From positions 9,052,501-9,116,500 of the forward strand of contig OW028750.1 in the NCBI GenBank assembly GCA_932294355.1: a stretch of DNA of 64,000 bases. The letters run 5' to 3'. How positions within the stretch are numbered: the first letter of the stretch is position 1; each line of letters begins with the position of its first letter. The position numbers and the translations under genes were made by a program. The notes beneath the pieces were generated by a model. That model was not told the origin of the DNA and did not search any database. It saw only the letters and a program-made list of their open reading frames with translations. Below, one piece after another: positions 32,654 through 42,420 of the stretch. Origin of the DNA: Aporophyla lueneburgensis (lineage: Eukaryota > Arthropoda > Insecta > Lepidoptera > Noctuidae).

Positions 32654-33887
32654 GTAGTATAAACGCAGTACAGGGGCATGGTTTGCATAGTGCTGCGACA
32701 ATGTAAGTGAATGATAGGTAAAATAAAAGGTTTTTTCAATGATTTAAGCAGTATATTCAGTAATGAGTATGAATATACTAATTACTGAATATAATCAGGA
32801 ATAGTAAGAGTGGCACTAATGGCATCATGAGATGATAGTCTGTCATTTGGTAGACTGAATGATTTTTGATGACTCTGGAAAATTAGGTTTAAAACTATTA
32901 ATTTTTCAAGTTGAGAAATCTAAACTTCATTTCACCACTATAACTAATGTGAACTACATCAGGTCGGCTGTTTTACCTTTTCCGTGATATAAAAAAAAAA
33001 CTTACGGGACAAATACAGTGTGGTGTTAGAGTTGGTTTGGTGCCCTCGACTAATCTCCTCCTATTGTTCGACAACACATGAAAGTCAGAGGTCTTGAAAT
33101 GTTTTGAGCAAATGACACTATTTCTTGTGGGACTCCAGGTTAGTCTATTATTTCAAAATTTCTTCCATATATCCCTTAAATTTGGATCTTTAGGAAACCT
33201 TCAATAAATAAATTAAAAAATATTATGTTTGAAGTTCACAATAAGTAATTTTAATAAAATGTGTTAACTGTACGTTTTATAATATTTTTAATTTAACACT
33301 TTTTTTATACAACTATGTATATTAATATACAGCTTACAATATAATATTTTAAATAAATCAGAAAACTTAATCTCAAAAATGTCTCTGTATGGATATAGAC
33401 TCCTTTGCCAAATTTATCGATAACTATCTACTAACAAACCAGTAACAACACTATCGCTCGGTGACAGCGTATTCTCGGAAATAGACTCGGATCAGTCGCT
33501 CGACCGATCCGCATATTGTATGAGGGCGAGCGGCCTGTGTTGGTAAACAAATCCGAAACAACACGACCGATGATTTTGTAATTTTTAAGTTTTATAGAAG
33601 TAAATAGGAATAATGTGATTAAAAATTACTTACATATGAAAGGTAACGCCATCTTTTTGTAAATTTGACGTGGCAGATCTCTTTTTGCAGCAAAATACAG
33701 AACAATTCGGCATTTTTGTAGGATGTCAATTTTGTCGCGCAACTAGATTTAGTCTACCGAGCAGTGCGGCTGCAACTAGTTTTATTGTACGCATAGGACC
33801 GCGTGGACTTGTACTTTGACAGAGGGGAACGCCTGCGTATGGCTACTCCCCTCTGGTCCGTGTTGCTCTATGCTATAGACACAAAAT

Positions 33888-34267
33888 CAGGGCGTACCAA
33901 CTTAGGGGTTTACCCACATTTAAGGGGTAAATAAGAGGATTGGGATTTTTAGGGGCATTCCATTTTTAGGGGTATTCTTATGGATTTTTTGCCATCTTAT
34001 ATTTCTCATTGTGTTTTTGATTACAATAAAAGTATTAGCGACTTCTAGTACGGTTCCTCGATACTAAGAATGCAGAGTGAATGATTAACAAATGTCGCGT
34101 AATAAATATAGACAAATATTACTACTGTGTGCCGGTCTATGATTACTGAACATTCGTTGGTTATTTTCATTATAATTTTTTAGCGGATTTTTTTAGTAAT
34201 TGTGGCAATTTTAGGGGTTTTTAACTTAAGCTTTAGGGGTAAATATTTCAGGGTGTTGGTAACACTG
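33888..34267. mobile_element. hAT-type non-autonomous element, 380 bp
   Basis: CACAAAAT is duplicated exactly at 33880-33887 and 34268-34275. The ends are imperfect inverted repeats, CAGGGCGTACCAAC and CAGTGTTACCAAC. The 8-bp duplication with CAG-starting ends is the hAT pattern. Subterminal AGGGGTTT/AGGGGTAAA words repeat at both ends, as expected for transposase-binding sites. No coding capacity. Confidence 0.8.
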
Positions 34268-34275
34268 CACAAAAT

Positions 34276-34545
34276 AATAAAGACAGATTTGGACCATAAA
34301 CAAAAGAATATCTATGTATGTGTGTATTAGATACACGGTAATGAACAGTAGTGTGTGTAACGTGTTATTTATTGAAAATAATATATTATAACGCATAATT
34401 TAAAAAAAATATTAGCATTCGTCACTTCTTCTCTGTATAAACTATAAGTGTGCGAAATTTCATACTCCGCCGTCCGCCCAATTTTCGTAAAAAGGGATCC
34501 AAAGTTTTCGCTTCACGTATTAATATATAGATATCACTTCCGAAA
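34276..34545 (+). repeat. interspersed repeat, class unassigned
   Basis: Ends with AAGTGTGCGAAATTTCATAC, TCCGCCGTCCGCCCAATTTT, CGTAAAAAGGGATCC and TTCACGTATTAATATATAGA, an end I recognise from many lepidopteran loci. The upstream limit is unclear. Class not known to me. Confidence 0.5.
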
Positions 34546-34554
34546 TAAATTTTC

Positions 34555-34745
34555 TAAATTACGGGGAGAAAGTGGATGTTGGAAATTATCTTAGGGGAAC
34601 GTGCTACATAGGACAAAAAACCCTATGTTACTCCTTATAACACCTACTAATTGCCAGTGAAAGCAGTCAAAACTGTCAAAATGGGTGTAGCCCTTTCCGA
34701 GATTAAGAAGAACAAACCGAGAAACCGACGCTCAAATTTAGTTTT
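34555..34745 (-). mobile_element. Helitron-like internal fragment
   Basis: GGGAACGTGCTACATAGGAC, CCCTATGTTACTCCTTATAA, GTCAAAATGGGTGTAGCCCT, TTTCCGAGATTAAGAAGAAC follow the internal lines of the Helitron-like family. Both ends are missing. Confidence 0.5.
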
Positions 34746-35189
34746 TTATTTGTTTTATTACCGTAACGTTTTCATATACATGTAGTAAAATGTTGTTATT
34801 TTGACATGACACACTTCAATCCTATTATTTGTATGTATATACATAAATTTAAGTCAGCAGAGCTTTACGGCTAGAATTGCCTACGTCTCTTTTATGAGAC
34901 TGTGATAATATTTAACAGCCTGAGTTCAAAGTTCTTCCACAGTTTCCCGAATCTTTTATTTGTTTATTTAAATTTTGTTTATTTATTCGTCTTCTTGAAC
35001 TTGTTACTTTTCACAGGTAAATGTGGGTCTCGATGAACTGTGCTAAATGTGTGTCAAAGACCTACTTTATTGGTGTTGTCGACATTTCTGTGTGTGCAAC
35101 AATACTGGACATTACCAGAATTGAAATGTCCATATAGGACACCCAAATAAGATGTACTGAGGTACGTATCATTTTTCTTTTAAGTTTCT

Positions 35190-35400
35190 CTACACTGTCC
35201 ACTGCTCAGCTAAGTCCTCTTCCAAATCCTTCCAGGCATAATTTTATAGAGCCACGTCGATCACACCTACGTCTTAGTCTTCTCCCCCACCTCTTCCTTT
35301 GCTTGCCTCGGCGGTGCCATCCATGCTCATACACCTAGTATGTGGAGACTATTGCCCAGCGGTCACTATGCATACGGCTAACGTGCCCCGCCGAATTACT
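35190..35400 (-). mobile_element. decayed LINE fragment, RTE-like wording
   Basis: CACTGTCCACTGCTCAGCTA, GCCTCGGCGGTGCCATCCAT, GCTCATACACCTAGTATGTG, AACGTGCCCCGCCGAATTAC read as a stretch known to me from RTE-like elements. No readable frame. The surrounding 34746-35189 shows nothing else. Confidence 0.4.
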
Positions 35401-35411
35401 CATTTTATCAC

Positions 35412-35530
35412 ACAGAAAGGCTCCCATAAACATATGTGACGCGACGCGACTATAATAAAACAATTTCTATGACAACTTCATGGAAAGTGAAAAGTCTACT
35501 GGAGCCTTAAATTCACAGGACTTTCAACTT
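35412..35530. mobile_element. MITE-like repeat, family B copy 1
   Basis: Shares ACAGAAAGGC, GACGCGACTATA, AAACAATTTCTATGA, ACTTCATGGAAA and GTCTACTGGAG in order with 39531-39648. Inverted ends are poorly preserved here. Confidence 0.4.
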
Positions 35531-35794
35531 ATCATTCATTTGACAACCCTACAGAAATATACTTAAGTTTTACTTCGTAATAACTGACTGATTGATAGCT
35601 CACGTAATCCTAATGATTGCAGCTTCTGTGCTACCGTCAGCATGCATCTAATGGGTCGCTGTCAAAACCCAATATATATTACTAATTGGAAATTTATAGA
35701 ATTCTAGTTCGTCTGTCACGAATACACCTTTGAATAGTTTATCACGAAATACAATTTGATTTTATACTGATTTACGAAATCGACTTAGAAACTG

Positions 35795-36040
35795 TCTCAT
35801 TGGTCTGATTGGCAAGTTGGTGTAGTGGTCGTTAGCGCTGCTACTGAGCATGAGGTCCTGGGTTCGATTCACAGGTCGGGCCGTGTTGTTGATTTTTTCT
35901 ATCTGGAAGTTCTTAGTAGCAGCCCGTATTCTGGATTTGTGCGCGGTTGATGGCAATAGGGTCACCCCGAATTACGTAGAACTTAAACGTAACTGGCAAA
36001 ATTAGGGTGAACTACATAGGACTTACGCGATCAAGATGTA
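35795..36040 (+). mobile_element. tRNA-headed SINE (regular tail)
   Basis: Box A TTGGTGTAGTGGTCG and box B GGTTCGATTCA lie in the head, then the core (TAGTAGCAGCCCGTATTCTG, GCGCGGTTGATGGCAATAGG) and the regular tail (AACTTAAACGTAACTGGCAA). The ORF on the opposite strand is not a gene. Confidence 0.8.
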
Positions 36041-36119
36041 TAAAACAGCATTTTTAAATGATTGAATGATGTGTTCAAAATCATGACGCGACGTTCGTCA
36101 CACCCTATTTAAAACCATA

Positions 36120-36557
36120 TCTATACTTATAATAAAACTGTAGAGAGGTCAATTCTGTACATTGAAAATATATTCAAAATTAATATTGGAGGATGAATGG
36201 TGATCGATACTGATGCCAAAAATGCAATCAGTAAATTTTTTGTCTGTCTGTCTGTCTGTCCGTCTGTCTGTATGTGCACGCATGGGTCAAAAACTACAGA
36301 AAGGATTTTAACCAAACTTAGTACGATTGTAGTCCATACTCCTGGGCAGGTTATAGGCTATATAACATAACGCTAAGACACATAGGAGCCAAGCAGTGAC
36401 GATAAATTTGAAGCAAGTCGGATGAAAATGCTTTTTCGAGCTCTTATCCTCGCAAAGTTAACCTGGATTAACACATAGGCTACTTTTTATCCCGGTAATA
36501 CGTTCACGCGGGATATTTACCGACCTCCACGCGGGCGAAGCCGCTGGCAAAAGCTAG
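36120..36557 (+). mobile_element. (GTCY)n-bearing Helitron-like element, copy 2
   Basis: 438 bp, A|TCTATACTTATAATAAAAC at the start, hairpin GCGGGCGAAGCCGCTGGC then AAAAGCTAG|T at the end. The microsatellite (36240-36271) has about seven GTCT units with one GTCC, against four pure units in copy 1. The rest of the two copies align with only scattered substitutions and one small indel near the 5' third. Confidence 0.8.
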
Positions 36558-37354
36558 TTGGTTATAAAACCTTTCCGACATCGAAACCTAATTTATAACT
36601 TCTGTTCATAGATTGCTCATTTCCCTCAGATTAAAGCAACACAAAGGTTAAATCGTCATTATTTTCTTTGACTACCACAGGTGTCAAAGTTGAAGCTTGT
36701 CTCTACTTCGACGCGAACCGCGTCCAAATCAACAAATCAAAAATAGGTCGCAATAAAAAGCAAACAAACTCCTTTGTTCTCAAACATGAAAATTACTTAC
36801 CTACCTGCATTTAGTTAAATATTTATTTACCTTTTCCTCAACGGATCAAAGGTGTTCAATAAAGCATATGCAAGTTGTTAGCATCAATCAAATCCGAATG
36901 AAAACCGCATGTAACACACAATTACGAGGTGCAATAAACTTGGCCGTGTCAATGTTCTCAGCAGAAACTATTCTACTAAGGCTCTGACTCACTATTTGAC
37001 TAAGATATATGATTGCATAAATGTTGCTGGTGTCGAATATCTAACTGTTCGCCAAACCACTGGAATATGCAATAGATAAGTCTCACAGAAGTCCCACTTG
37101 ACACTGAAGACACACAGAGATAGCGTGACAGCTTTGATTCAATTGGACACTTCATCGATAGAAATGGACACTTCTTCGCGAAAAGTTGGCAGAGTCGAAA
37201 CAATTGCACGCAGTATTAACTTTTTTATGTTACAATCAAGTCTTCTTTCAATTAAGTATCGTCCTGGAAAAGGTCTGCTATTATGTTCGTTCGTCTGTGA
37301 GATAGCTTATATGCAACAACAATTTTTAAAGTATCAATAAATCTGCCTAGCTTT
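36558..37354. other. unannotated AT-rich stretch
   Basis: No gene recognised. Overlapping short ORFs on both strands at 37000-37340 have no family resemblance. Confidence 0.4.
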
Positions 37355-37685
37355 TTCCAGCTGTGTTGGATTCGGCTTCCAGTGTAACCAGATGCAGCTG
37401 GTTACCAATATTTTTCATGAACTAACTGCATATCTGGATTCCACCACTCAGTGAGTAATACGAAAACCCTTGATAAAACTAGCTGTCAGACTTTCGGGCT
37501 TCTGACGACTCGTTACGACTGTCGAAGATCCACGAATGACTGGGCCTTATCATGCTTTCCGAGGCACGGGCAGAGGTCTTGATATTTAAAGATAGTCTTC
37601 CATACACGGACCAACCCCAGCAAGATTATCTTAACCTGATCGATCGACCCGTGTGGCTGTAAATAGCCACAAGCCTCTCCAACAA
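37355..37685 (-). mobile_element. 5S-headed SINE, near full length
   Basis: About 330 bp on the minus strand: head with ATCAGGTTAAGATAATCTTG and GGGGTTGGTCCGTGTATGG (decayed 5S promoter region), middle with TCGACAGTCGTAACGAGTCG, 3' part with AGCTGCATCTGGTTACACTG and GAAGCCGAATCCAACACAGC. Collinear with 45985-46312. Confidence 0.75.
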
Positions 37686-39530
37686 ATTTTAGAGTGTTTT
37701 TTTTTTTGTAATGTCTTTGACTGATACTTTTCCCTACTAACTAAACTCCTATCAATAGTCTAACGATTTTTCCACTATCAAGATTGGATTGGACCTTCTG
37801 TATCATCTATCTCGTGTATAATTTGTACACATTGAGATCCCAGCATTGTGGTCCACTAAACTACTGTCCGATTCAAATACCTAATAATACTTCATACACG
37901 TTGGATGACGTATCTTTGGATCTAAATTGACGCTAATAAGCTCTAGAAATCTAGATTTATTCATTTTAGGAATAGCAAATGCACGTAAAATTAGATTCTG
38001 TTATTTCCTTTTGAATGGTTTCGTATATTTGGATCTAAACTGATGTTAATTAGCTCTTGATTTATTCGTTTATCGAGTACCAAACTCATGGATAAAAAAA
38101 TCGTTTATGTTATTCACTTTATTCAACTTGCGAATTCATATTTACTTGTATGTAAATAGACGCTTATTTACGTAGGTAGTATTTACCTCATAAGCTACTA
38201 CTTTAATTAAAAATGAAAGTTTACTGACTGTCAGTAATTTCTATGTATAACTGAATTAGAGGAAGCACAAAGATGTATGTCGTTTAAATATTTACGAAGG
38301 AAATAAAAATTGTTGGTATTTATAAAGTAACTTGATTATGAAAATCACTAATTCAATTATTCGATTTCCAATTCAATATTAGTGATGTTATCATTCCCGT
38401 TTACCGTACTAAACTGAACTAAAAAAATTTACAATACGGGTTTTGCCAGCACTTAACTATTTGACCACAAGCATTCATAGTGAAGCAGTTACTGGTACTT
38501 GCGGTAAATATTATATACCAACGGATTATCCAAACAAATGTCAGGATACTGTTATCGAGTATTGTTGAAGAGTGATGACGATATTATACCTCATTACTCC
38601 TTCTGGGGAACCACAGATTAGTGAACAAATGGAGGAAGCAATCGACTACCGTTGAACAGCCTAAAAGCTGATTTTTTTGTAAAGATTTTTAATCAAAACT
38701 TATGCACAGTAATCTTTAGAAAATAAGAAGCAAGAAAGTAATCAAAGATAAGACAATCGAGCACAACTAGTAAAGAAAGACCCCAATGAATGAATAAGAA
38801 TAAATTAATGATACTAATATGAATCTTTCCAATTGTGATTTTTAGTAAGTAAATCAAAATTGGAGACTCGTACTAGTTCAGTCGTACTTATAACAAATGC
38901 TTACGAGATTCTATATTTACAGTTCATTTTTTAAACATAATAATAAATAATTTGGCAGGTGAAATGTCAAACTGCTATACTAAAAAAGCAAAAACAAACG
39001 ACTTGAAATGTCGAATTAGTCTCTGGGGTTTAACAAACAAACATTAATGAGCGGTAGATCCTGTAAGCGTTTCAACAATGAAACACAAGCATGACTTAGC
39101 ACTCCATAGACGTGACTACTCCATGTCCACAGCAAATTGAACTAACATGACATCAAGTACTTCTATCTGACACACATTAAGAAATAATGGCATCGGTAAA
39201 TGGAATATTTCTATTCTTTGCATCATAAATTATTGTAATGTAACGGGAATTTAATTCTATAAGATTTATTTATATCAAGTCGTGATACTATTTTATTACT
39301 ACTATTAGTAGGTGCTAAATCATAAGGTGAAGAATAAAACAAATGAAATTAGCACAGCATACAGTTATAGTAATTAAAATAACTGAATTAAGATTGATTA
39401 CTGATAAGTGATATTGCTAATGCAGTAGAGCTATCATCAGATAATATTGTTATTCCTTTAGTTATTATCGTTTTTACTTGCTACTTCGTTTTCTTTAACG
39501 TTTCCGTAGATCCTCATTTCAATTGTGTTA
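37686..39530. other. unannotated AT-rich stretch
   Basis: No gene or repeat recognised. The sentence-like repetition of TTGGATCTAAAYTGAYG and AGCTCT at about 37915 and 38030 suggests a small local duplication. Confidence 0.4.
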
Positions 39531-39648
39531 AGGTTCCCACAGAAAGGCGCAACGCAACTTTAGAAAAAACAATTTCTTTGAATACTTCATGGAAATTTGA
39601 TCTACTAGAGTCGCTTCATGCAGTCGTGTCGCCCCGGTCTGCAGGAGT
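39531..39648. mobile_element. MITE-like repeat, family B copy 2
   Basis: Left end CCCACAGAAAGGCGCAACGC faces an inverted, diverged right end (GTCGTGTCGCCCCGGTCTGC). Internal AAACAATTTCTTTGAATACT, TCATGGAAA match 35412-35530. Confidence 0.5.
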
Positions 39649-39998
39649 ATTTACATACGTTTTTATCATAATCCGAAGGACTTTAAAGGGAATTCCAAGT
39701 CCAATGCTTCATAAGTTTAAAAAAATCGTCTACTCGAAAACGTAAATAAAGCAATAAATGTTGTTGCTATGTCAAAAAAGAATGGCAGTGGGCAATTTTA
39801 TAACCCTCCCGATCAGGCTTTGACATTTGACAACATGTCTTTTTCTTCCACACTTCTCTATTAGTCGTCACCCCCTTTCCATCAATAACGTAATTCACAC
39901 AGTTCATCTATCGTTTCTTTGGTCTCCCTCTATTCTTATAGTCATCAACATTCATACTCAATACTTCGACACTAAACTGTTCTTCTGAAATCTTAGCA

Positions 39999-40412
39999 TA
40001 TATAAGGTGTATCTATTCATACACGAAATATTTTAAGAGGTACACCTGTAGGTGGTAAAGAAGCTATAGAAGGAAAAAGGAAAATTTTTATCTAAGCGTT
40101 TCTGAATTTTCGTAATTATTATAATTTTAAAACTGCTTGAGACGTTTTGCATAAAACCTTTACTCCTTATTCTATGAATGGCACGCCTGACACTGCGAGG
40201 GTGGCGACCGGAGGGCACGAGCATGGCCGCGGTGTCTCGGGCCGTAAAAAATAAGAAGGAGCCAGTATTTCTCATGTGCGTCAAATTATTTATAAATATT
40301 AAATTTAGAAAAAAATACATTTAAAAAAAAATTGTTCGTTGCTATAGCTTCTTTACCACCTACAGGTGTACCTCTTAAAATATTTCGTGTGTGAATAGAT
40401 ACACCTTATATA
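39999..40412. mobile_element. 414-bp element with 71-bp terminal inverted repeats
   Basis: TATATAAGGTGTATCTATTC at 39999 opens a 71-bp arm (to 40069). The inverted arm at 40342-40412 differs at one position only (T versus C, arm position 22). The 272-bp centre has no coding capacity but includes a GC-rich patch (GGCGACCGGAGGGCACGAGC, about 40203-40222). If the target is TA, the TA steps at the very ends serve as the duplication. Superfamily undetermined. Confidence 0.8.
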
Positions 40413-40433
40413 GTTGGAAACAGTCCGTGACAA

Positions 40434-41157
40434 CCTAAAATAAAGCATCGAAAAATTCATCCTCATCGCTGTCGACCGGTAACGTACCCAAGAGACTGGC
40501 GGCATTACCACGCTGTATAGCAATGCTTAGCCGTTGGCCAAAATAAAAACCAGCCCTTGGGTCACGAGAAGTGTCAACCAGCCGTTTAGATATTTCTTTA
40601 AAGAGGCCATGAGCACTCTGACCCCACGGCCCGAGGGTTTCAACCCCAAACGGCTCGAAAATATAATTACCAATAAGGTTGCTATACTTTCGCCGCTTGA
40701 GGTTTTCCGCAGCCGCAGCGGCAGCGCCAGCGCAGCAAGCCGAGCTAGGAAAATGGGATGGCGCAAGAGTATCGACACACGTTGCATCCCACACTAAAGG
40801 CCTTCCCACCTTCCAAGGAAACAAAGACATACCGTCCGGTCTCTTGCCATCGTCGCGTGCCAAGCCATTGGGTTCTAATACAGCTGGAACGCCGACGGTG
40901 ACAAGAGCTCGTCGGATGATGTCGTTAATGTTCGCATGCCGCGCTAAGCGACCCGCACTTCGGCTACAAGACAGGCCGTGGTGTTCTAGACTATTGACAA
41001 CTTCGCCACAGTGGCAGCGATGAGGATGAATTTTTCGATGCTTTATTTTAGGTTGTGTATATATAGTTTTGGTTAAGTTAATATATTGTATTATGTTGTT
41101 ATTGATTCTATAGATAAAAAAATATATGATGTCTTCTATCTATCTTTACTTATAATA
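40434..41157 (-). mobile_element. LINE insertion with internal inversion and 16-bp target duplication
   Basis: AAACAGTCCGTGACAA is exact at 40418-40433 and 41158-41173. Between them lie an antisense piece (40434-41014, C-terminal coding region up to just past the stop) and a sense piece (41015-41157, last codons, stop and about 100 bp of 3' UTR). The last 42 bp of the coding end are present in both, inverted (40430-40471 versus 41015-41056), and mimic terminal inverted repeats. Twin priming during retrotransposition explains this; see findings. Confidence 0.75.
40435..41013 (-). pseudogene. C-terminal fragment of a retroelement reverse-transcriptase protein
   Basis: About 192 codons without interruption, ending at TAG (40435-40437). 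Landmarks in order: CHCGEVV and HHGLSCSRSAGRLARHANIN (zinc-ligand-like Cys/His then GLSC..SAGR.ARH), DDGKRPDGMSLFPW, LVWDATCVDTLAPSHF, AGAAAAAAENLKRRKYSNL, FEPFGVETLGPWG, and QRLSIAIQRGNAASLLGTLP. I recognise this as the conserved region after the reverse transcriptase in a widespread animal retroelement family (many uncharacterised insect and cnidarian predictions). Function of the domain is not known to me. The reverse transcriptase itself is absent because of 5' truncation. The frame is intact, so the insertion is young. Confidence 0.75.
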
Positions 41158-41173
41158 AAACAGTCCGTGACAA

Positions 41174-41694
41174 AATTGGAGCCTAGTACAATAAAGGCAA
41201 TAATGCAACCGACCATATTCCCAGTCGTTTGTCACCCCTGACGATAAGAGTCAAGAGTCAACTGAAAGATGTTTACCAGCTTTTGCGTGTTAAGCACAAG
41301 GAACTTGTCAGTTATGATACACTACACGATTGGCGATCTCTGATCTTAGGGCATTATCGCTTTACACGATTTCATGCGGTAATAATCTTGATATATTTAA
41401 ACCTCTTAATGCCTTCCAAGCTTAGCAGGTGAAGAGCCCTTCGAAGGATACAAACTTTTTGGAAAGCGATCTGTACGTTTCTTTTTTCATATCTAATGCC
41501 ATTTTATTACGAAAAGTGGACATAAATCCAAATTAAAATAACTTTAGTAAAACTGCTTAGTCTTTTTTACTGGTTGATAAATTCTTAGGTCCATTCCAAT
41601 AATACGGCAACCCTAAATCTATTCTTCAAATCCAGACTTATCGAAACTAGCTCAATTCACATCATCAAATTACTTGCAATAAAATCATCAGTAT
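41174..41694. other. unannotated stretch
   Basis: No gene or repeat recognised. Confidence 0.4.
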
Positions 41695-41918
41695 CGTCTC
41701 AGCCGAAATACGTCCATTGTTGGACAAAGGCCACCGCCAATTTGGTGGGATTTGCCATAATCGCCACGCTTGGCAGACTGGTTGGCGATCGCAGAAAGGT
41801 GGTAAAATGTATAGAGAACGCTGCTGCCCATTCTCTGGTACTTAATCGCCTCTGGCGACTCCCTCTAGTAAGTCCCTCAATCGCCTCTTACGACACCCAC
41901 GGGAAGAAATGGAAAAAC
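41695..41918 (-). mobile_element. short RTE-tailed element
   Basis: Collinear with 55062-55269 on the other strand: CTCAGCCGAAATACGTCCAT, TTTGCCATAATCGCCACGCT, TGGCGATCGCAGAAAGGTGG, ACGACACCCACGGGAAG. A local duplication of the AGTCCCT/AATCGCCTCT segment is present. ORFs across it are not genes. Confidence 0.75.
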
Positions 41919-42322
41919 TCTAACGGATATCAACCAACATTTCAACTTGAAGGATCACACATACCTTATTAGCATATATAAGAAGTGTGAATCCACTGTG
42001 TGTCCCAAATAGTCAAGTAACCACGACCAAGTTCCCACAGTGAGTTATGACTGCGACAGAATATCTTACACGCATCCATTGTTCGCAGCGGTCAAGGGCA
42101 CGACGTACTCACTCTTACTACTGTATCAGTTAATAGATGTTGTTCTTTACTTTCTAATTAGTTATTGTTGTACGTACATAGACACGTCAGTAAAGGTGAT
42201 TTCGAAGAAGAAGTTGTTAAATATTGTTGATGGTATTCATAATGTGAGGGAAAATTACCCAAACATAAAGCAAATTAGTATTAGAGTAGCTTACTTTATA
42301 GTGTACTAGCATTTTAAGTACT

Positions 42323-42420
42323 AGCTTCGCCTATATGTAGGCTGGAAATAATCCCACGAGAACTTACTACCATGATAAAACTTGACCTGTATTAACACAT
42401 ATCCACGTTGCCTAATACTC
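42323..42420 (-). mobile_element. Helitron-like remnant
   Basis: ACTAGCTTCGCCTATATGTA, AATAATCCCACGAGAACTTA, then GTATTAACACATA. A weak but ordered match to the 3' side of the family. Confidence 0.4.

Larger units (their letters stand above)
31859..33872 (+). mobile_element. P-type DNA transposon, non-autonomous, 2,014 bp
   Basis: Terminal inverted repeats CATAGAGCAACACGGACCA are exact at both ends (31859-31877 and, inverted, 33854-33872), and CTATAGAC is duplicated exactly (31851-31858 and 33873-33880). CA-starting ends, an 8-bp duplication and an internal THAP-domain start codon region are together the signature of the P superfamily. The interior is AT-rich, and I find no GTP-binding or catalytic transposase region, so the element cannot move by itself. 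The perfect ends and duplication suggest a fairly recent insertion. Confidence 0.85.

Noticed and set aside
40534..41023. Plus-strand open frames of 87 and 114 codons across the LINE fragment.
   Set aside because: They are frame shadows of the minus-strand retroelement coding region, which has clear conserved motifs.
40430..41056. A DNA transposon with 42-bp terminal inverted repeats.
   Set aside because: The repeats are two copies of a LINE coding end, and the 16-bp target duplication lies outside them together with a 3' UTR on one side only, so twin priming explains it better.
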